Assembly (NCBI RefSeq): GCF_003855495.1
Contig: NZ_CP034086.1
Location: 2,207,501-2,271,500, forward strand
From: Methylocystis rosea
Lineage (GTDB): Bacteria; Pseudomonadota; Alphaproteobacteria; Rhizobiales; Beijerinckiaceae
DNA length: 64,000 bases
Reading direction: 5' to 3'
In this document: positions 53,252 to 62,694 of the stretch, piece by piece
Layout: every line of letters starts with the position of its first letter
How positions within the stretch are numbered: the stretch's first letter is position 1
Position numbers and translations under genes: made by a program
The notes under the pieces: model-generated
The model's database searches: none
Told to the model about the DNA's origin: nothing
Seen by the model: only the letters and a program-made list of their open reading frames with translations

Positions 53252-53339
53252 ACGACGGCCCGCCCTTGCATGCGCGATAGCGCTTTTGCGCGTCGGGCGG
53301 CTGGCCTTGCATACGGACGATCGCCCCCTTGCTCGCAGC

Positions 53340-53885
53340 TTATTTCCGCTGCGCGTCGCGCCACTGCCGCACGACGGCGAGCGCATTCTCAATATGCTTC
53401 GTTGCGCCCGAATCCTCGACCGCCGAGAGAATCTTCCCGCCGGGCGCGATGACATAGGAAATGCGGTTCGCGAACATCGCTCCCGCGACCGGAACCTTGA
53501 AGGCGGCGTCATAGGCGTTGATCACCTTGAAGCCCGGATCAGCGCCGACGGGGAATTTGTCGCGGCACTCCTTCATCGAGAATTCGCGCTGCGTGGCGAT
53601 CTTGTCGCTCGAAACGCCGATGACGCTCGCGCCCATGGCGGCGAACTGCTCCATGGCTTCGGCGAATTCATGCGCCTCGAGCGTGCAGACGCTCGTGAAC
53701 GACTTCGGATAGAAATACAGCACGACCGGACCCTTCTCGAGCGCCTGACGCAGCGAGAAGGAGAATTCCTTGCCGCCCTGCGCGGCCTCCAGACTGAAGT
53801 CGGGCGCGGCGTCGCCGGGCTTGAGAGCGGCAAGCGCGGCGCTGGAGACGAGAGTCAATAAGGCGGCTGCGGCGATGGCTCTCAT
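53340..53885 (-). CDS. Exported peroxiredoxin (BCP/AhpC-TSA type)
   Basis: 181 residues. The signal peptide MRAIAAAALLTLVSSAALAA is followed by LKPGDAAPDFSLEAAQGGKE. The active site VVLYFYPKSFTSVCTLEAHE holds the peroxidatic Cys (a TSVC variant of the usual TPGC). A second Cys in MKECRDKF could resolve it. Periplasmic location is unusual for BCP-like enzymes. It reduces peroxides using thiol donors. Located after irr on the opposite strand; GGAGAGC precedes ATG 53885. Confidence 0.9.
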   Translation of the reverse strand: MRAIAAAALLTLVSSAALAALKPGDAAPDFSLEAAQGGKEFSFSLRQALEKGPVVLYFYPKSFTSVCTLEAHEFAEAMEQFAAMGASVIGVSSDKIATQREFSMKECRDKFPVGADPGFKVINAYDAAFKVPVAGAMFANRISYVIAPGGKILSAVEDSGATKHIENALAVVRQWRDAQRK

Positions 53886-54031
53886 AGGGCTCTCCTAAGC
53901 GGTCGGCATTCCTTCACAGGGAAATGGTAGCGCTCGCCTCCCGGCCAAGCCCGGAAACGCCATGTTGCGGCGCAGCATTGCCCGAAATAAGATCAGAATT
54001 CAGTCGAGCGCCTCGCGCTTAAAGGAAGTTG

Positions 54032-55915
54032 ATGACAAAGCACCCCCATGCCGCGCAGCCGAACCCTGCGCACGCAGAGCAGGCATCTTCTAGCCATGGC
54101 CACCCCTCCCCTGCCCATGACTTTCCGCGCCTCGCGTCGAGAGCCTTCGTCGAGGCTTGGCCAAGCGCCTTTCTGGCGGCGGAGCGCGCCGCCGACAAAG
54201 ACCCTTACGGCTACGCGGCCCTGAGCAATGTCATCGACCGTTCGCTCCATGCGAGCGTCGCCCATCTGACCGGCGGCCTTTCGCCCGCCTCGATGGCGAG
54301 CGCCTATTGGGACTGGGCGGCGCACCTCGCGTCAGCGCCAGGAAAGCAGATGCAGCTTGCCGAAAAGGCGATGCGCAAAACTTGGCGATTCGCCAATTAC
54401 GCCGGGCGCTGCGCGCTGCAGTCGAAAGCCGCGCCCTGCATCGAGCCGCTGCCGCAGGACAAGAGATTTGCCGGCGAAGCGTGGCGAGGCTGGCCCTATG
54501 CGCTGCTCTACCAGGGTTTTCTGCTCAATCAGCAGTGGTGGCACAACGCTACGACGGGCATCCGCGGCGTCACCAAGCAGCATGAAGACGTCGTCGAATT
54601 CGCCTCGCGGCAATTGCTCGACATGTTCTCGCCGTCGAATTTCCTGCTAACGAATCCAGAGGCGTTGCAACGCACGCTGGAGACAGGCGGCGTCAATCTC
54701 GTCTATGGCCTGCAGAATTTTCTCGAAGACATGGAGCGGCGCGCCGGCGGCAAGCGGCCTGTCGGCGCCGAAGCCTTCGTTCCCGGTCAGAACGTCGCGA
54801 TAACGCCAGGCAAGGTGATCTACCGCAACCGGCTGATCGAGCTCATCCAATATGCGCCGGCAACCCAGACAGTACGGCCCGAGCCCGTGCTCATCACCCC
54901 AGCCTGGATCATGAAATATTACATCCTCGATCTATCGCCGCATAATTCGCTCGTGCGGTTTTTGACCGAGCAAGGCTTCACGGTCTTCATGATCTCCTGG
55001 CGCAATCCCAGCGCCGAAGATCGTGATCTCGACATGGAAGCCTATCGCAGACTCGGCGTGATGGCGGCGCTCGACGTGATCTCGCGGCTCATGCCGGACC
55101 GAAAGATCCATGCGGCCGGCTATTGCCTAGGCGGAACGCTGCTCGCCATCGCCGCAGCGGCCATGGCGCGCGACAATGACGATCGCCTCAAGAGCGTGAC
55201 GCTCCTCGCCGCGCAGACCGATTTCACCGAAGCCGGAGAACTGACGCTCTTCGTCAACGAGAGTCAGCTCGACTTTCTCGAAGATCTGATGTGGGAGCAC
55301 GGCTTCCTCGATTCCAAGGAGATGGCCGGCGCGTTCCAGCTCCTGCGCTCCAATGATCTTGTCTGGTCCTACGCGCTCAAATCCTATCTCATGGGCGAGC
55401 GCGAGCCGATGACCGATATGATGGCCTGGAACGCCGACGCCACGCGCATGCCCTACAAGATGCATTCGGAATATCTGCGGCGGCTCTTCCTCAACAACGA
55501 TCTCGCCGAGGGCCGGCTGCGCGTCAACGGCGGCGCCGTCGCGCTCAGCGAAATTCGCGCGCCGATTTTCGCCGTGGGCACGGAGCGCGATCATGTCGCG
55601 CCCTGGCGTTCGGTTTATAAGATCCACCTGCTCGCCGACGCCCAAATCACCTTCCTGCTGACGAGCGGCGGGCATAACGCCGGCATCGTCTCGGCGCCCG
55701 AGAAGAAGCGCGGCGATTACCGCTTCACGCATCGCGTGAACGGCGAGCATTACGCCGACCCCGCAGAATGGGTGAAGATCGCGACTGTCAGGGAAGGATC
55801 ATGGTGGCCGGAATGGAGCGCCTGGCTCGCCGCCCGATCCGGCCCGCCGGTCGCGCCGCCGGCGATGGCCGACGCGCTCTGCGACGCGCCGGGAACCTAT
55901 GTGCTGCAGAGCTGA
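54032..55915 (+). CDS. phaC: Class I polyhydroxyalkanoate synthase
   Basis: 627 residues. Polymerises (R)-3-hydroxyacyl-CoA into PHA granules. The N-terminal PhaC_N domain includes FLLTNPEALQRTLETGGVNL. The alpha/beta core has the lipase-like box AAGYCLGGTLLAIAAA with catalytic Cys365, the Asp in VGTERDHVAPWRSVYK, and the His in LLTSGGHNAGIVSAPE. The N-terminal ~35 residues are His/Pro/Ala-rich and variable. ATG 54032 follows AAAGGA. Single gene here; phaA, phaB and phasins are not nearby. Confidence 0.97.
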   Translation: MTKHPHAAQPNPAHAEQASSSHGHPSPAHDFPRLASRAFVEAWPSAFLAAERAADKDPYGYAALSNVIDRSLHASVAHLTGGLSPASMASAYWDWAAHLASAPGKQMQLAEKAMRKTWRFANYAGRCALQSKAAPCIEPLPQDKRFAGEAWRGWPYALLYQGFLLNQQWWHNATTGIRGVTKQHEDVVEFASRQLLDMFSPSNFLLTNPEALQRTLETGGVNLVYGLQNFLEDMERRAGGKRPVGAEAFVPGQNVAITPGKVIYRNRLIELIQYAPATQTVRPEPVLITPAWIMKYYILDLSPHNSLVRFLTEQGFTVFMISWRNPSAEDRDLDMEAYRRLGVMAALDVISRLMPDRKIHAAGYCLGGTLLAIAAAAMARDNDDRLKSVTLLAAQTDFTEAGELTLFVNESQLDFLEDLMWEHGFLDSKEMAGAFQLLRSNDLVWSYALKSYLMGEREPMTDMMAWNADATRMPYKMHSEYLRRLFLNNDLAEGRLRVNGGAVALSEIRAPIFAVGTERDHVAPWRSVYKIHLLADAQITFLLTSGGHNAGIVSAPEKKRGDYRFTHRVNGEHYADPAEWVKIATVREGSWWPEWSAWLAARSGPPVAPPAMADALCDAPGTYVLQS

Positions 55916-55961
55916 CGCGCCGAGAACCGGCGCTCGCACGTCGTATCAATTTGCCTCCGCT

Positions 55962-56069
55962 TGTCATCCCCGACGCGCGAAGCGCGATCGGGGACCCAGA
56001 GCAACGCCCGAGACGCTTGCCGTGCGTCTGGATTCCCGATCGCGCGCGAAACGCGCGTCGGGAATGACA
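55962..56069. repeat. Palindromic intergenic repeat
   Basis: Outer arms TGTCATccCCGAcGCGCG and CGCGCGTCGGGAATGACA bracket inner arms GCGCGATCGGGGACCC / GGATTCCCGATCGCGC. It lies between convergent phaC and lpd. The form (TGTCAT-CCCGA...TCGGG-ATGACA) is a common mobile-like repeat of alphaproteobacterial genomes. Confidence 0.75.
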
Positions 56070-56086
56070 TGCGGGCAAGGTTCGCC

Positions 56087-57526
56087 TTACACGTGAATCG
56101 CGCGGCCGTAGGCCGCGAGCACGCTCTCATGCATCGTTTCCGACAGCGTCGGATGCGGAAAGATCGTGCGGATCAGTTCTTCTTCGGTCGTCTCGAGATT
56201 CATGGCGATGACGAAGCCCTGAATCAGTTCCGTCGCTTCGACCCCAAAGATATGCGCGCCGAGCAGCCGCCCGCTCTTGGCGTCGAAGATTGTCTTCACG
56301 ACGCCTTCGAGTTCGCCGAGCGCGATCGCCTTGCCATTGGCGAGATAGGGAAAGCGGCCGATCTTGACGTCGAGCCCCTGCTCTTTCGCCTTCGCCTCGG
56401 TCAGTCCGACCGACGCGACCTGCGGATGGCAATAGGTGCAGCCTGGAATGCGAGATCTGTCGAGCGCGTGCGCGTCCAAGCCGGCGATCGCCTCGACGCA
56501 GGTGACGCCCTCATGCTCCGCCTTATGCGCAAGCATCGGGCCGCCGGCGACGTCGCCGATCGCGTAAACGCTTTCGACATTGGTGCGCCCGAAGCCGTCG
56601 ATCTTGATGACGCCCCGCTCGAGGGCGACGCCGAGCGTCTCTAGCCCGAGATTTTCGACATTGGCGACGACGCCGATCGCCGACAGCGCGCGGTCGACTT
56701 CGAGCGTCTCCACCTCGCCGTCCGCGGGTTTCAGCGTGACGACGAGGCTGTCGGCCTTTTTCTCGACGCCCGTCACCGTCGTCGCGACGCGAATGTCGAT
56801 CCCCTGCTTTTTGAACGATCGATGCGCCAAAGCGGCGATCTCTTCGTCTTCGCTCGGGAGAATATGCGGCAGCGCTTCGACGAGAATGACTTCGACGCCG
56901 AACGTCCGATAGAAGGAGGCGAATTCGACGCCGATGGCGCCGGCGCCGACGATAAGCATCGACTTCGGAAAGCGCTCCGGCTTCATCGCCTCGAAATAGG
57001 TCCAGACGAGTCGTCCGTCGGGCTCGAGCCCCGGCAGAACGCGCGGGCGGGCGCCGGTCGCGATGATGACGTGTTTCGCCTGATAGACGCCGTGGTCGAG
57101 CCTCGCTTTCGGCGAGGGCAATTGCGGCAGCATGGGCGGTTTGGTCGGCGCGGCGACGCGCACCTCGCCCTTTCCGGCAAGCGTCGCCTCCCCCCAAATC
57201 ACGTCGATCTTGTTCTTCTTGAGCAGAAACGCCACGCCGCCATTGAGTCGCGTCGCCGCCTCGCGCGAATGCGCGACGATGCGCGCGACGTCGGCGCTCA
57301 GGGCGCCTGGCGAAACGCCGAACCGCTCGCCCTCGCTGGCGAGGCGATAGACCTCGGCGGAGCGCAGCAGCGCTTTCGTCGGGATGCAGCCCCAGTTCAG
57401 GCAAATGCCGCCAAGATGTTCGCGCTCGACGACCGCCGTTTTGAGACCCAGCTGCGCGGCGCGGATCGCGGCGACATAGCCGCCGGGCCCGCCGCCGATG
57501 ACGATGAGATCATATGTGTCGGCCAT
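56087..57526 (-). CDS. lpdA: Dihydrolipoyl dehydrogenase (E3)
   Basis: 479 residues from ATG 57526 (AGGAC site). FAD site MADTYDLIVIGGGPGGYVAA; redox disulfide EHLGGICLNWGCIPTKALL; NAD site SMLIVGAGAIGVEFASFY; second FAD site VESVYAIGDVAGGPMLAHKA; C-terminal dimer interface with catalytic His-Glu IFPHPTLSETMHE. It reoxidises lipoyl groups of 2-oxoacid dehydrogenases or the glycine cleavage system. No E1/E2 genes are adjacent. An upstream in-frame start at 57616 is not supported. Confidence 0.96.
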   Translation of the reverse strand: MADTYDLIVIGGGPGGYVAAIRAAQLGLKTAVVEREHLGGICLNWGCIPTKALLRSAEVYRLASEGERFGVSPGALSADVARIVAHSREAATRLNGGVAFLLKKNKIDVIWGEATLAGKGEVRVAAPTKPPMLPQLPSPKARLDHGVYQAKHVIIATGARPRVLPGLEPDGRLVWTYFEAMKPERFPKSMLIVGAGAIGVEFASFYRTFGVEVILVEALPHILPSEDEEIAALAHRSFKKQGIDIRVATTVTGVEKKADSLVVTLKPADGEVETLEVDRALSAIGVVANVENLGLETLGVALERGVIKIDGFGRTNVESVYAIGDVAGGPMLAHKAEHEGVTCVEAIAGLDAHALDRSRIPGCTYCHPQVASVGLTEAKAKEQGLDVKIGRFPYLANGKAIALGELEGVVKTIFDAKSGRLLGAHIFGVEATELIQGFVIAMNLETTEEELIRTIFPHPTLSETMHESVLAAYGRAIHV

Positions 57527-57661
57527 GCTTCGTCCTAGCTTCCAGGTAACCCAGTCTTCAGCGTTGTCGGCAAATTCTAAAAATTCGCGAAAATTTACGC
57601 GCTGAAGGAAAAGCATATATTGTTTAGACGTTTGCAGTCACCTGACCATAAGGGGGCTTTG

Positions 57662-60136
57662 ATGAGCGCCCGTCTTGCATCTACGACCGCCTCGCTGCGT
57701 TCGCTTTCTTTCAAGATCCTCGCTGGTCTGCGTCGCGCCGCTCGTTTCATCTGGCGCGCGGCAATTACTGTCGTGCGGCTTTTGCTTTTGGCTTTTCTGA
57801 CGGTTCTCGTGACCGCTTGGGCCATTTCCACGCCGAAGGATCACCCCTATCGCGTTCTTGATCCCGACTCGCGCGATTGCAACATGCGGATCGGCGAAAA
57901 CGGAAACTACGCGTCGCCGGCTTGGAATATTCTTGCAGCCTATGGCAACGCCGAAAACGAAGCGGCGCTCAAGGACAAGGCAGGTCGTTGGGACACGAGA
58001 TTTCAGTGCGCGATACAGCGTCACGAAGTTCCTGTCCCTCGCGCTGATGACAACAATCGATCGAATGCGCTTGGCTACACGCTGGCCTTTCTGGAATTCA
58101 AGGAGGATGGCGAGCCGTTCGAGCTGATCAAGGACCCTCATCAGCTGTTCACCATGAACGAATTGACCGATCGCGTGAGCTATATCGAACGCAGCTCATG
58201 GAAGCCGATCACACAACTTGAGGCGCTCAACGCGCATCTTAGATCAGTTGAAAAGCGCGCCCACGCCGATGAATTCGGGAATGCCGTCAAGCACAGCAAT
58301 TACGTCATCGTCTTCGTTCATGGCTGGCGACATGACGCATCGATCGGCGACGGAAATGTCACCGATCTTCGCGCTTACGCGGCGCATGTCGCGCGATACC
58401 TTCGCGACCGGTGCAACGCTGGCGAAAGCGAGCATTGCGGGCGCGAGGTGACGGCGGTGTACGTCGGCTGGCGAGGCGCGCGCCTGAACGAGACGCGACT
58501 GCATCTTCCCTTTATCGCTATGGGCAATACCGTCGGCGCGCTCTTAGATGGCGACGCCGCACATTGCTCGAACGGCGTTCTGCCCAGCGAAAAACCCTTG
58601 TGCTGGAAGAACTGGATCAATTCCTGGGGCGATTCGCTCGCTTCCGGCGTCGCGACGCTGACCCTCTTCGACCGCAAACCCGTCAGCGAATATATTGCGC
58701 CGCACGCCCTTATGGCGCTGAGAAAAATCGAGCAGGTTCTCAACAAACAGCCCGGGACGAAGGCAAAGCAACGAGACAATCCAAACAAGATGATCGTGAT
58801 CGGTCATAGCCTCGGCGGCAACATGCTGGCCACGGCTTTGAAAGACCATTTGATCAAGGCGGTGCATAATCATCCGGGCGCCAACGCCTATTTTTATCCG
58901 CCGCTCGGCGATCTCGTGGTTCTCATTAACCCTGCGGCCGAAGCCTCAAAATGGACTGATGTTCAGCGCGCCGTCTGGGAGAAAGTCGCTTTCTTCGAGG
59001 GCGAAGGCGACCTCATGGCGGGCCACCGCTTCTTTCCCGCTCATCAGAGTCCTGTCGTGATTTCAGTCACCTCGGCCTATTCCTGGCCTCCAGGAGGGAT
59101 CCGGCCCGGAGACTGCGCCATAGCAATGCGTCACAAACTGAGTTTGCTCGGTCAGGGTGTGAATTCGCCAGACGAAATATGCTCGAGATACAAGCAGTTC
59201 CTAGAGGCAAAAAAACCCGGGGAGTTCATCTTCCATGACGAGACGCCGAACCCCGACGAGCGCGCCTGCGGGGCGCTGAGAACGCCGTTTGCGCTCGATC
59301 AAGCGGTGGAGAACATCGATCGAAAAAAGAAAATCGGCATAAAATCCGACCTCGCAACCTATCTCGCTTTTCCGCTTTTTCGCGGCGACCTGCGTCCCCT
59401 TGGCGCGATGATCGCTGGCGTCGCACGAGATTTGCGCGCAGCCTGCGAAAGCTTCAGCCTCCCCGAAAACCGACAAGATCAGCGAGCGCTGAGATTTTGG
59501 CAAAGGGTTGGAGAATTCGTGAGCGATCTTCCCTTTCAGAATACGGATATCGAGTCTTCGCGCACGATCGGCCATCTCGATCCGCCGCGATCGTCGGTGA
59601 ATCTCGTCGATACTCTTCGCATGCCGGCGCGCCAGCTCGGCACGACGCATGAAATTCGCAGCATCGGTTGGGCGCCGCCCAGTCAGGCGGATTACAAGGA
59701 TATCCCCGCCGATCCCTCACTAACCTGCGCTGTCAGCCACGACTGGCTGACGCGGGCTCGAAGGGCGCAAACGAATGGCACTCAGTGGGAGAGCGCGATA
59801 CTGGCCCCGCCGCTCGACCCAGATCCTGCGAATCCTCGCGGCAGCGGCGGTCATCCCGCGGTCGAGATGACTCACGGTTTCAGGCTTGCGGGACTGCTCC
59901 CGATCACGCGCGCGAACGACCCGTTCTGGAACATGCGCGCCTATGACGACGTGCTCATGAGCCATGGCGGCTTCATGTTCAGTTCGTTCATTTGCGCGAT
60001 CAACCAGTTCGTCATGGATCGGCCAACACGATGGCCCCTTCAGGCGCCGCCAGCCGAATTGCAGAGCGCGCCTATGCCTCAAGAGCCAAATCGGCCGGTG
60101 GCGGACGCTCCCAAAATTCGTGGGCGGGCGAGATAA
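57662..60136 (+). CDS. Large membrane-anchored alpha/beta-hydrolase-like protein, uncharacterised
   Basis: 824 residues from ATG 57662 behind AAGGGGG. One N-terminal transmembrane segment (VVRLLLLAFLTVLVTAWAIS, ~37-56) with a basic preceding stretch predicts an N-in anchor and a large periplasmic part. A hydrolase core is suggested by NYVIVFVHGWRHDASIG (oxyanion HGW 220-222) and NKMIVIGHSLGGNMLATALK (Ser383 in GHSLGG), with strands VTAVYVGWRGARL and DLVVLINPAAEA between. The ~430-residue C-terminal part carries many cysteines and no domain I recognise. It could be a lipase or esterase or a degenerate scaffold; catalytic Asp and His are not assigned. Convergent with rplT. Confidence 0.75.
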   Translation: MSARLASTTASLRSLSFKILAGLRRAARFIWRAAITVVRLLLLAFLTVLVTAWAISTPKDHPYRVLDPDSRDCNMRIGENGNYASPAWNILAAYGNAENEAALKDKAGRWDTRFQCAIQRHEVPVPRADDNNRSNALGYTLAFLEFKEDGEPFELIKDPHQLFTMNELTDRVSYIERSSWKPITQLEALNAHLRSVEKRAHADEFGNAVKHSNYVIVFVHGWRHDASIGDGNVTDLRAYAAHVARYLRDRCNAGESEHCGREVTAVYVGWRGARLNETRLHLPFIAMGNTVGALLDGDAAHCSNGVLPSEKPLCWKNWINSWGDSLASGVATLTLFDRKPVSEYIAPHALMALRKIEQVLNKQPGTKAKQRDNPNKMIVIGHSLGGNMLATALKDHLIKAVHNHPGANAYFYPPLGDLVVLINPAAEASKWTDVQRAVWEKVAFFEGEGDLMAGHRFFPAHQSPVVISVTSAYSWPPGGIRPGDCAIAMRHKLSLLGQGVNSPDEICSRYKQFLEAKKPGEFIFHDETPNPDERACGALRTPFALDQAVENIDRKKKIGIKSDLATYLAFPLFRGDLRPLGAMIAGVARDLRAACESFSLPENRQDQRALRFWQRVGEFVSDLPFQNTDIESSRTIGHLDPPRSSVNLVDTLRMPARQLGTTHEIRSIGWAPPSQADYKDIPADPSLTCAVSHDWLTRARRAQTNGTQWESAILAPPLDPDPANPRGSGGHPAVEMTHGFRLAGLLPITRANDPFWNMRAYDDVLMSHGGFMFSSFICAINQFVMDRPTRWPLQAPPAELQSAPMPQEPNRPVADAPKIRGRAR

Positions 60137-60183
60137 ATCGCCCGGCAATAGGCGGCCAAGAATAGTAAAACTCCAAAACAAAA

Positions 60184-60209
60184 AGCCTCCCGCGCTGCCG
60201 CGGGAGGCT
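60184..60209 (-). terminator. Rho-independent terminator of rpmI-rplT
   Basis: On the minus strand AGCCTCCCGCG-gcag-CGCGGGAGGCT is followed by TTTTTGTTTT: a perfect 11-bp stem and T-run, 25 bp after the rplT stop. It may serve the convergent hydrolase gene as well. Confidence 0.93.
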
Positions 60210-60233
60210 CGAATATGTTCGCCGATATAAGTC

Positions 60234-60599
60234 TTAAGCGGCCTGCGGCAACGCCGATTTGGCCTGCGCCACGATCGCCGCGAAGGCTTCGGGCTGGTGG
60301 ATGGCGAGATCCGACAAAACCTTGCGGTCGACTTCGATCCCGCCCTTGGCGAGCCCGTCGATGAACCGCGAATAGGTCAGCCCGTGCTCGCGCACGGCGG
60401 CGTTGAGCCGCTGAATCCACAAGGCGCGGAACACGCGCTTTTTCGCCTTACGGTCGCGCGTCGCATATTGCATCGACCGGTCGACGGCGGCCTTGGCGGC
60501 GCGGATCGTATTCTTGCGGCGGCCATAGAAACCTTTGGCGGCCTTGAGGGTCTTCTTGTGCTTGGCGTGCGATGTGACGCCGCGTTTGACGCGAGCCAT
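60234..60599 (-). CDS. rplT: 50S ribosomal protein L20
   Basis: 121 residues: [60 protein letters not shown] then [19 protein letters not shown]. Binds 23S rRNA early in 50S assembly and in many bacteria represses its own operon. Follows rpmI by 38 bp; the unit ends at a strong terminator. Confidence 0.98.
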   Translation of the reverse strand: MARVKRGVTSHAKHKKTLKAAKGFYGRRKNTIRAAKAAVDRSMQYATRDRKAKKRVFRALWIQRLNAAVREHGLTYSRFIDGLAKGGIEVDRKVLSDLAIHQPEAFAAIVAQAKSALPQAA

Positions 60600-60637
60600 G
60601 ACGAAACTCCTTTGCGGAAAAAGTGCGCTCTTTGCGA

Positions 60638-60838
60638 TCAGCCGTTCGGCAGGAAGTATTTCTTGACGTTGTCGCCGTCAGTCTTGAACAAGACAGCCGT
60701 GCCGCGCAGATTTCTGATCTGCTTGTTCGTCCGCTTGATCATCCCGTGGCGCTTGCCCTGCTGGGCGTAGACCACTTTCCCGGTGCCGGTGATCTTGAAG
60801 CGCTTTTTCGCGCCGGATTTCGTCTTCAGTTTGGGCAT
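60638..60838 (-). CDS. rpmI: 50S ribosomal protein L35
   Basis: 66 residues: [20 protein letters not shown], then [20 protein letters not shown]. The MPK-x-KT-x-SGA-x-KRFK start is diagnostic. GGGAG precedes ATG 60838. infC is not upstream, so rpmI-rplT form a two-gene unit here. Confidence 0.97.
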   Translation of the reverse strand: MPKLKTKSGAKKRFKITGTGKVVYAQQGKRHGMIKRTNKQIRNLRGTAVLFKTDGDNVKKYFLPNG

Positions 60839-61170
60839 TTTGCTCTCCCGGGCGCTAGGCCCTGTTGTTTGCGCCGCAGGAAATTGGTCCAAACGACGCG
60901 TGTTCGCGCGAGCGAAAGAACCGCCACGGCAGCCCATCACTGGCCGGGCGGTTCTGTAGAGCGCGGTTTATTGCCCAATGCAGGGGGAAACGCAAGTCCG
61001 CGCAAGCGTCGGGAGCGCCAGGAGTAGACGGCCCCTCCTCTTGGCGACATAGTCCGACCGCCAAGAAGGCTTGAGTCGGCAACAAAGCGAGGAAGACCAA
61101 GCAGCGCGACGTTAAAGCAAGAAATAACGCCGTTTTTTCGTAAGATTGAAGAACAGTCGGAAAGCGCTAG
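60839..61170. other. Divergent intergenic region
   Basis: 332 bp between rpmI and the amidinotransferase gene. No gene is seen. It must hold both promoters. The only structure noted is a weak CGTTA...TAACG stem followed by GTTTTTTCG near 61108-61141. Confidence 0.5.
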
Positions 61171-62316
61171 ATGTCACTCGCTGGAAACGATCCGGGGCGC
61201 ATTATGAATATACATGCAACTATGGGGACCGCGATTGCCGCGGACTGTCCAGTCAATTCCCACAATGAGTGGGATCCTTTGGAGGAGATCATCGTCGGGC
61301 GCCTCGAAGGCTCGACAATTCCTTCCGACCATCCGGTCGTCACCTGCAACATCCCCGGCATGGCCGCGCGCGCCCAATCGCTCGCCGCAGGCTTCCGCTT
61401 TCCGAAATTCATGATCGAACCGGCGCAGCAGGAGCTCGACGGCTTCATCGCCTTGCTTGAATCGCTCGACGTCAAGGTGACGCGGCCCGACGCGGTCAAT
61501 CACAAGGCGAAGTTCTCGACGCCGCACTGGTCGTCGCGCGGCTTCTGCAACTCTTGCCCGCGCGACTCGATGCTGGTGATCGGCGACGAGATCATCGAAA
61601 CCCCGATGGCCTGGCCCTGCCGCTATTTCGAAACACACTCCTATCGGGAGATCCTCAAGGATTATTTCCGACGCGGCGCGCGCTGGACCTCGGCGCCCAA
61701 GCCGCAGCTCACCGACGAACTCTTTGATCCAAATTTCAAATTGCCGGAGAAGGGCGAAGAGATTCGCTACATTCTCACCGAATTCGAGCCGGTGTTCGAC
61801 GCCGCCGATTTCTTCCGCTGCGGCCGCGATCTTTTCGTGACGCGCTCCAATGTCACCAATGCGATGGGCATCGACTGGCTGCGCCGCCATCTTGGCGAGG
61901 GCTATCGCATCCATGAGATCAAGAGCCGTTGCCCGAACCCGATGCATATCGACACGACGATTCTGCCGCTGGGGCCGGGGCGCCTGCTGATCAATCCGGA
62001 ATATATCAATCCGGATGAGCTGCCGGACATTTTGAAGAAATGGGACATTCTCGTCGCGCCGGAGCCGGATCCGATCAACGACCGCATTCTGGCAATCACC
62101 TCGATGTGCGGCAAATGGCTCAGCATGAACATTCTGGCGATCGATGAGAAGCGCGTCATCGTCGATCCGCATCACACCAACATGATGCGGCAGATGGAGA
62201 AATGGGGCTACGAACCCATCCCCTGCTCTTTCCTGCACTATGCGGCGTTCGGCGGCGCGTTCCACTGCGCCACGCTCGACGTGCGCCGGCGCGGCACGCT
62301 CGAAAGCTATTTTTGA
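61171..62316 (+). CDS. Glycine amidinotransferase-like enzyme (AGAT family)
   Basis: 381 residues. It follows vertebrate AGAT closely: SHNEWDPLEEIIVGRLEGST, MLVIGDEIIETPMAWPCRYF, ILKDYFRRGARWTSAPKP, EFEPVFDAADFFRCGRDLFV (Asp), CPNPMHIDTTILPLGPGRLL (His), and GGAFHCATLDVRRRGTLESY with the catalytic nucleophile Cys366. The enzymes move the amidino group from arginine to an amine such as glycine, giving guanidinoacetate and ornithine. Cyanobacterial CyrA and streptomycete StrB are relatives, so the acceptor may differ. No methyltransferase for creatine is adjacent. GGAAAG precedes ATG 61171; ATG 61204 is a possible shorter start. A guanidinium-exporter-like gene faces it. Confidence 0.9.
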   Translation: MSLAGNDPGRIMNIHATMGTAIAADCPVNSHNEWDPLEEIIVGRLEGSTIPSDHPVVTCNIPGMAARAQSLAAGFRFPKFMIEPAQQELDGFIALLESLDVKVTRPDAVNHKAKFSTPHWSSRGFCNSCPRDSMLVIGDEIIETPMAWPCRYFETHSYREILKDYFRRGARWTSAPKPQLTDELFDPNFKLPEKGEEIRYILTEFEPVFDAADFFRCGRDLFVTRSNVTNAMGIDWLRRHLGEGYRIHEIKSRCPNPMHIDTTILPLGPGRLLINPEYINPDELPDILKKWDILVAPEPDPINDRILAITSMCGKWLSMNILAIDEKRVIVDPHHTNMMRQMEKWGYEPIPCSFLHYAAFGGAFHCATLDVRRRGTLESYF

Positions 62317-62367
62317 TTCAATCGCGCTCTTCGCCCGACGCTTCTCGCAAGGAGCGCCGGGCGATTT

Positions 62368-62694
62368 CTATTTGAGGTTCACGCCGCCAAGCCGCAGGCC
62401 GATGATGCCCAAGAGAATGAGGCCAATCGATCCCAGCCGCAGCACGGTGGTCGGTTCATTGAACAGGAAAACGCCCACCAAGGTCGCCGCGGCGATGCTT
62501 GCGCCGGTCCACACCGCATAGGCCGTGCCGGCGGGAATCGTCTTTACCGCAATGCCCAGGCATCCGACGCTCGCCGCCATGAAGAACACCATGATGAGCG
62601 AAGGCCAGAGCCGCGTGAATCCTTGTGCATATTTCATCCCGATGAGCCAGCCGACTTCGCAGATGCTGCCGATAAAAAGGATGATCCAGTCCAT
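62368..62694 (-). CDS. SMR-family exporter, Gdx/SugE-like (guanidinium)
   Basis: 108 residues, four transmembrane helices. The essential Glu is in IGSICEVGWLIGMKYAQGF. The segment IPAGTAYAVWTG is the Gdx/SugE signature, and EPTTVLRLGSIGLILLGIIG follows. It matches Clostridium Gdx-Clo (GIFEVVWAIALKYSNGFTRL; PIGTAYAIWTG) better than EmrE. Gdx proteins exchange guanidinium for protons as antiparallel dimers. No guanidine riboswitch was confirmed upstream. It converges on the amidinotransferase gene with a 51-bp gap. Confidence 0.85.
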   Translation of the reverse strand: MDWIILFIGSICEVGWLIGMKYAQGFTRLWPSLIMVFFMAASVGCLGIAVKTIPAGTAYAVWTGASIAAATLVGVFLFNEPTTVLRLGSIGLILLGIIGLRLGGVNLK

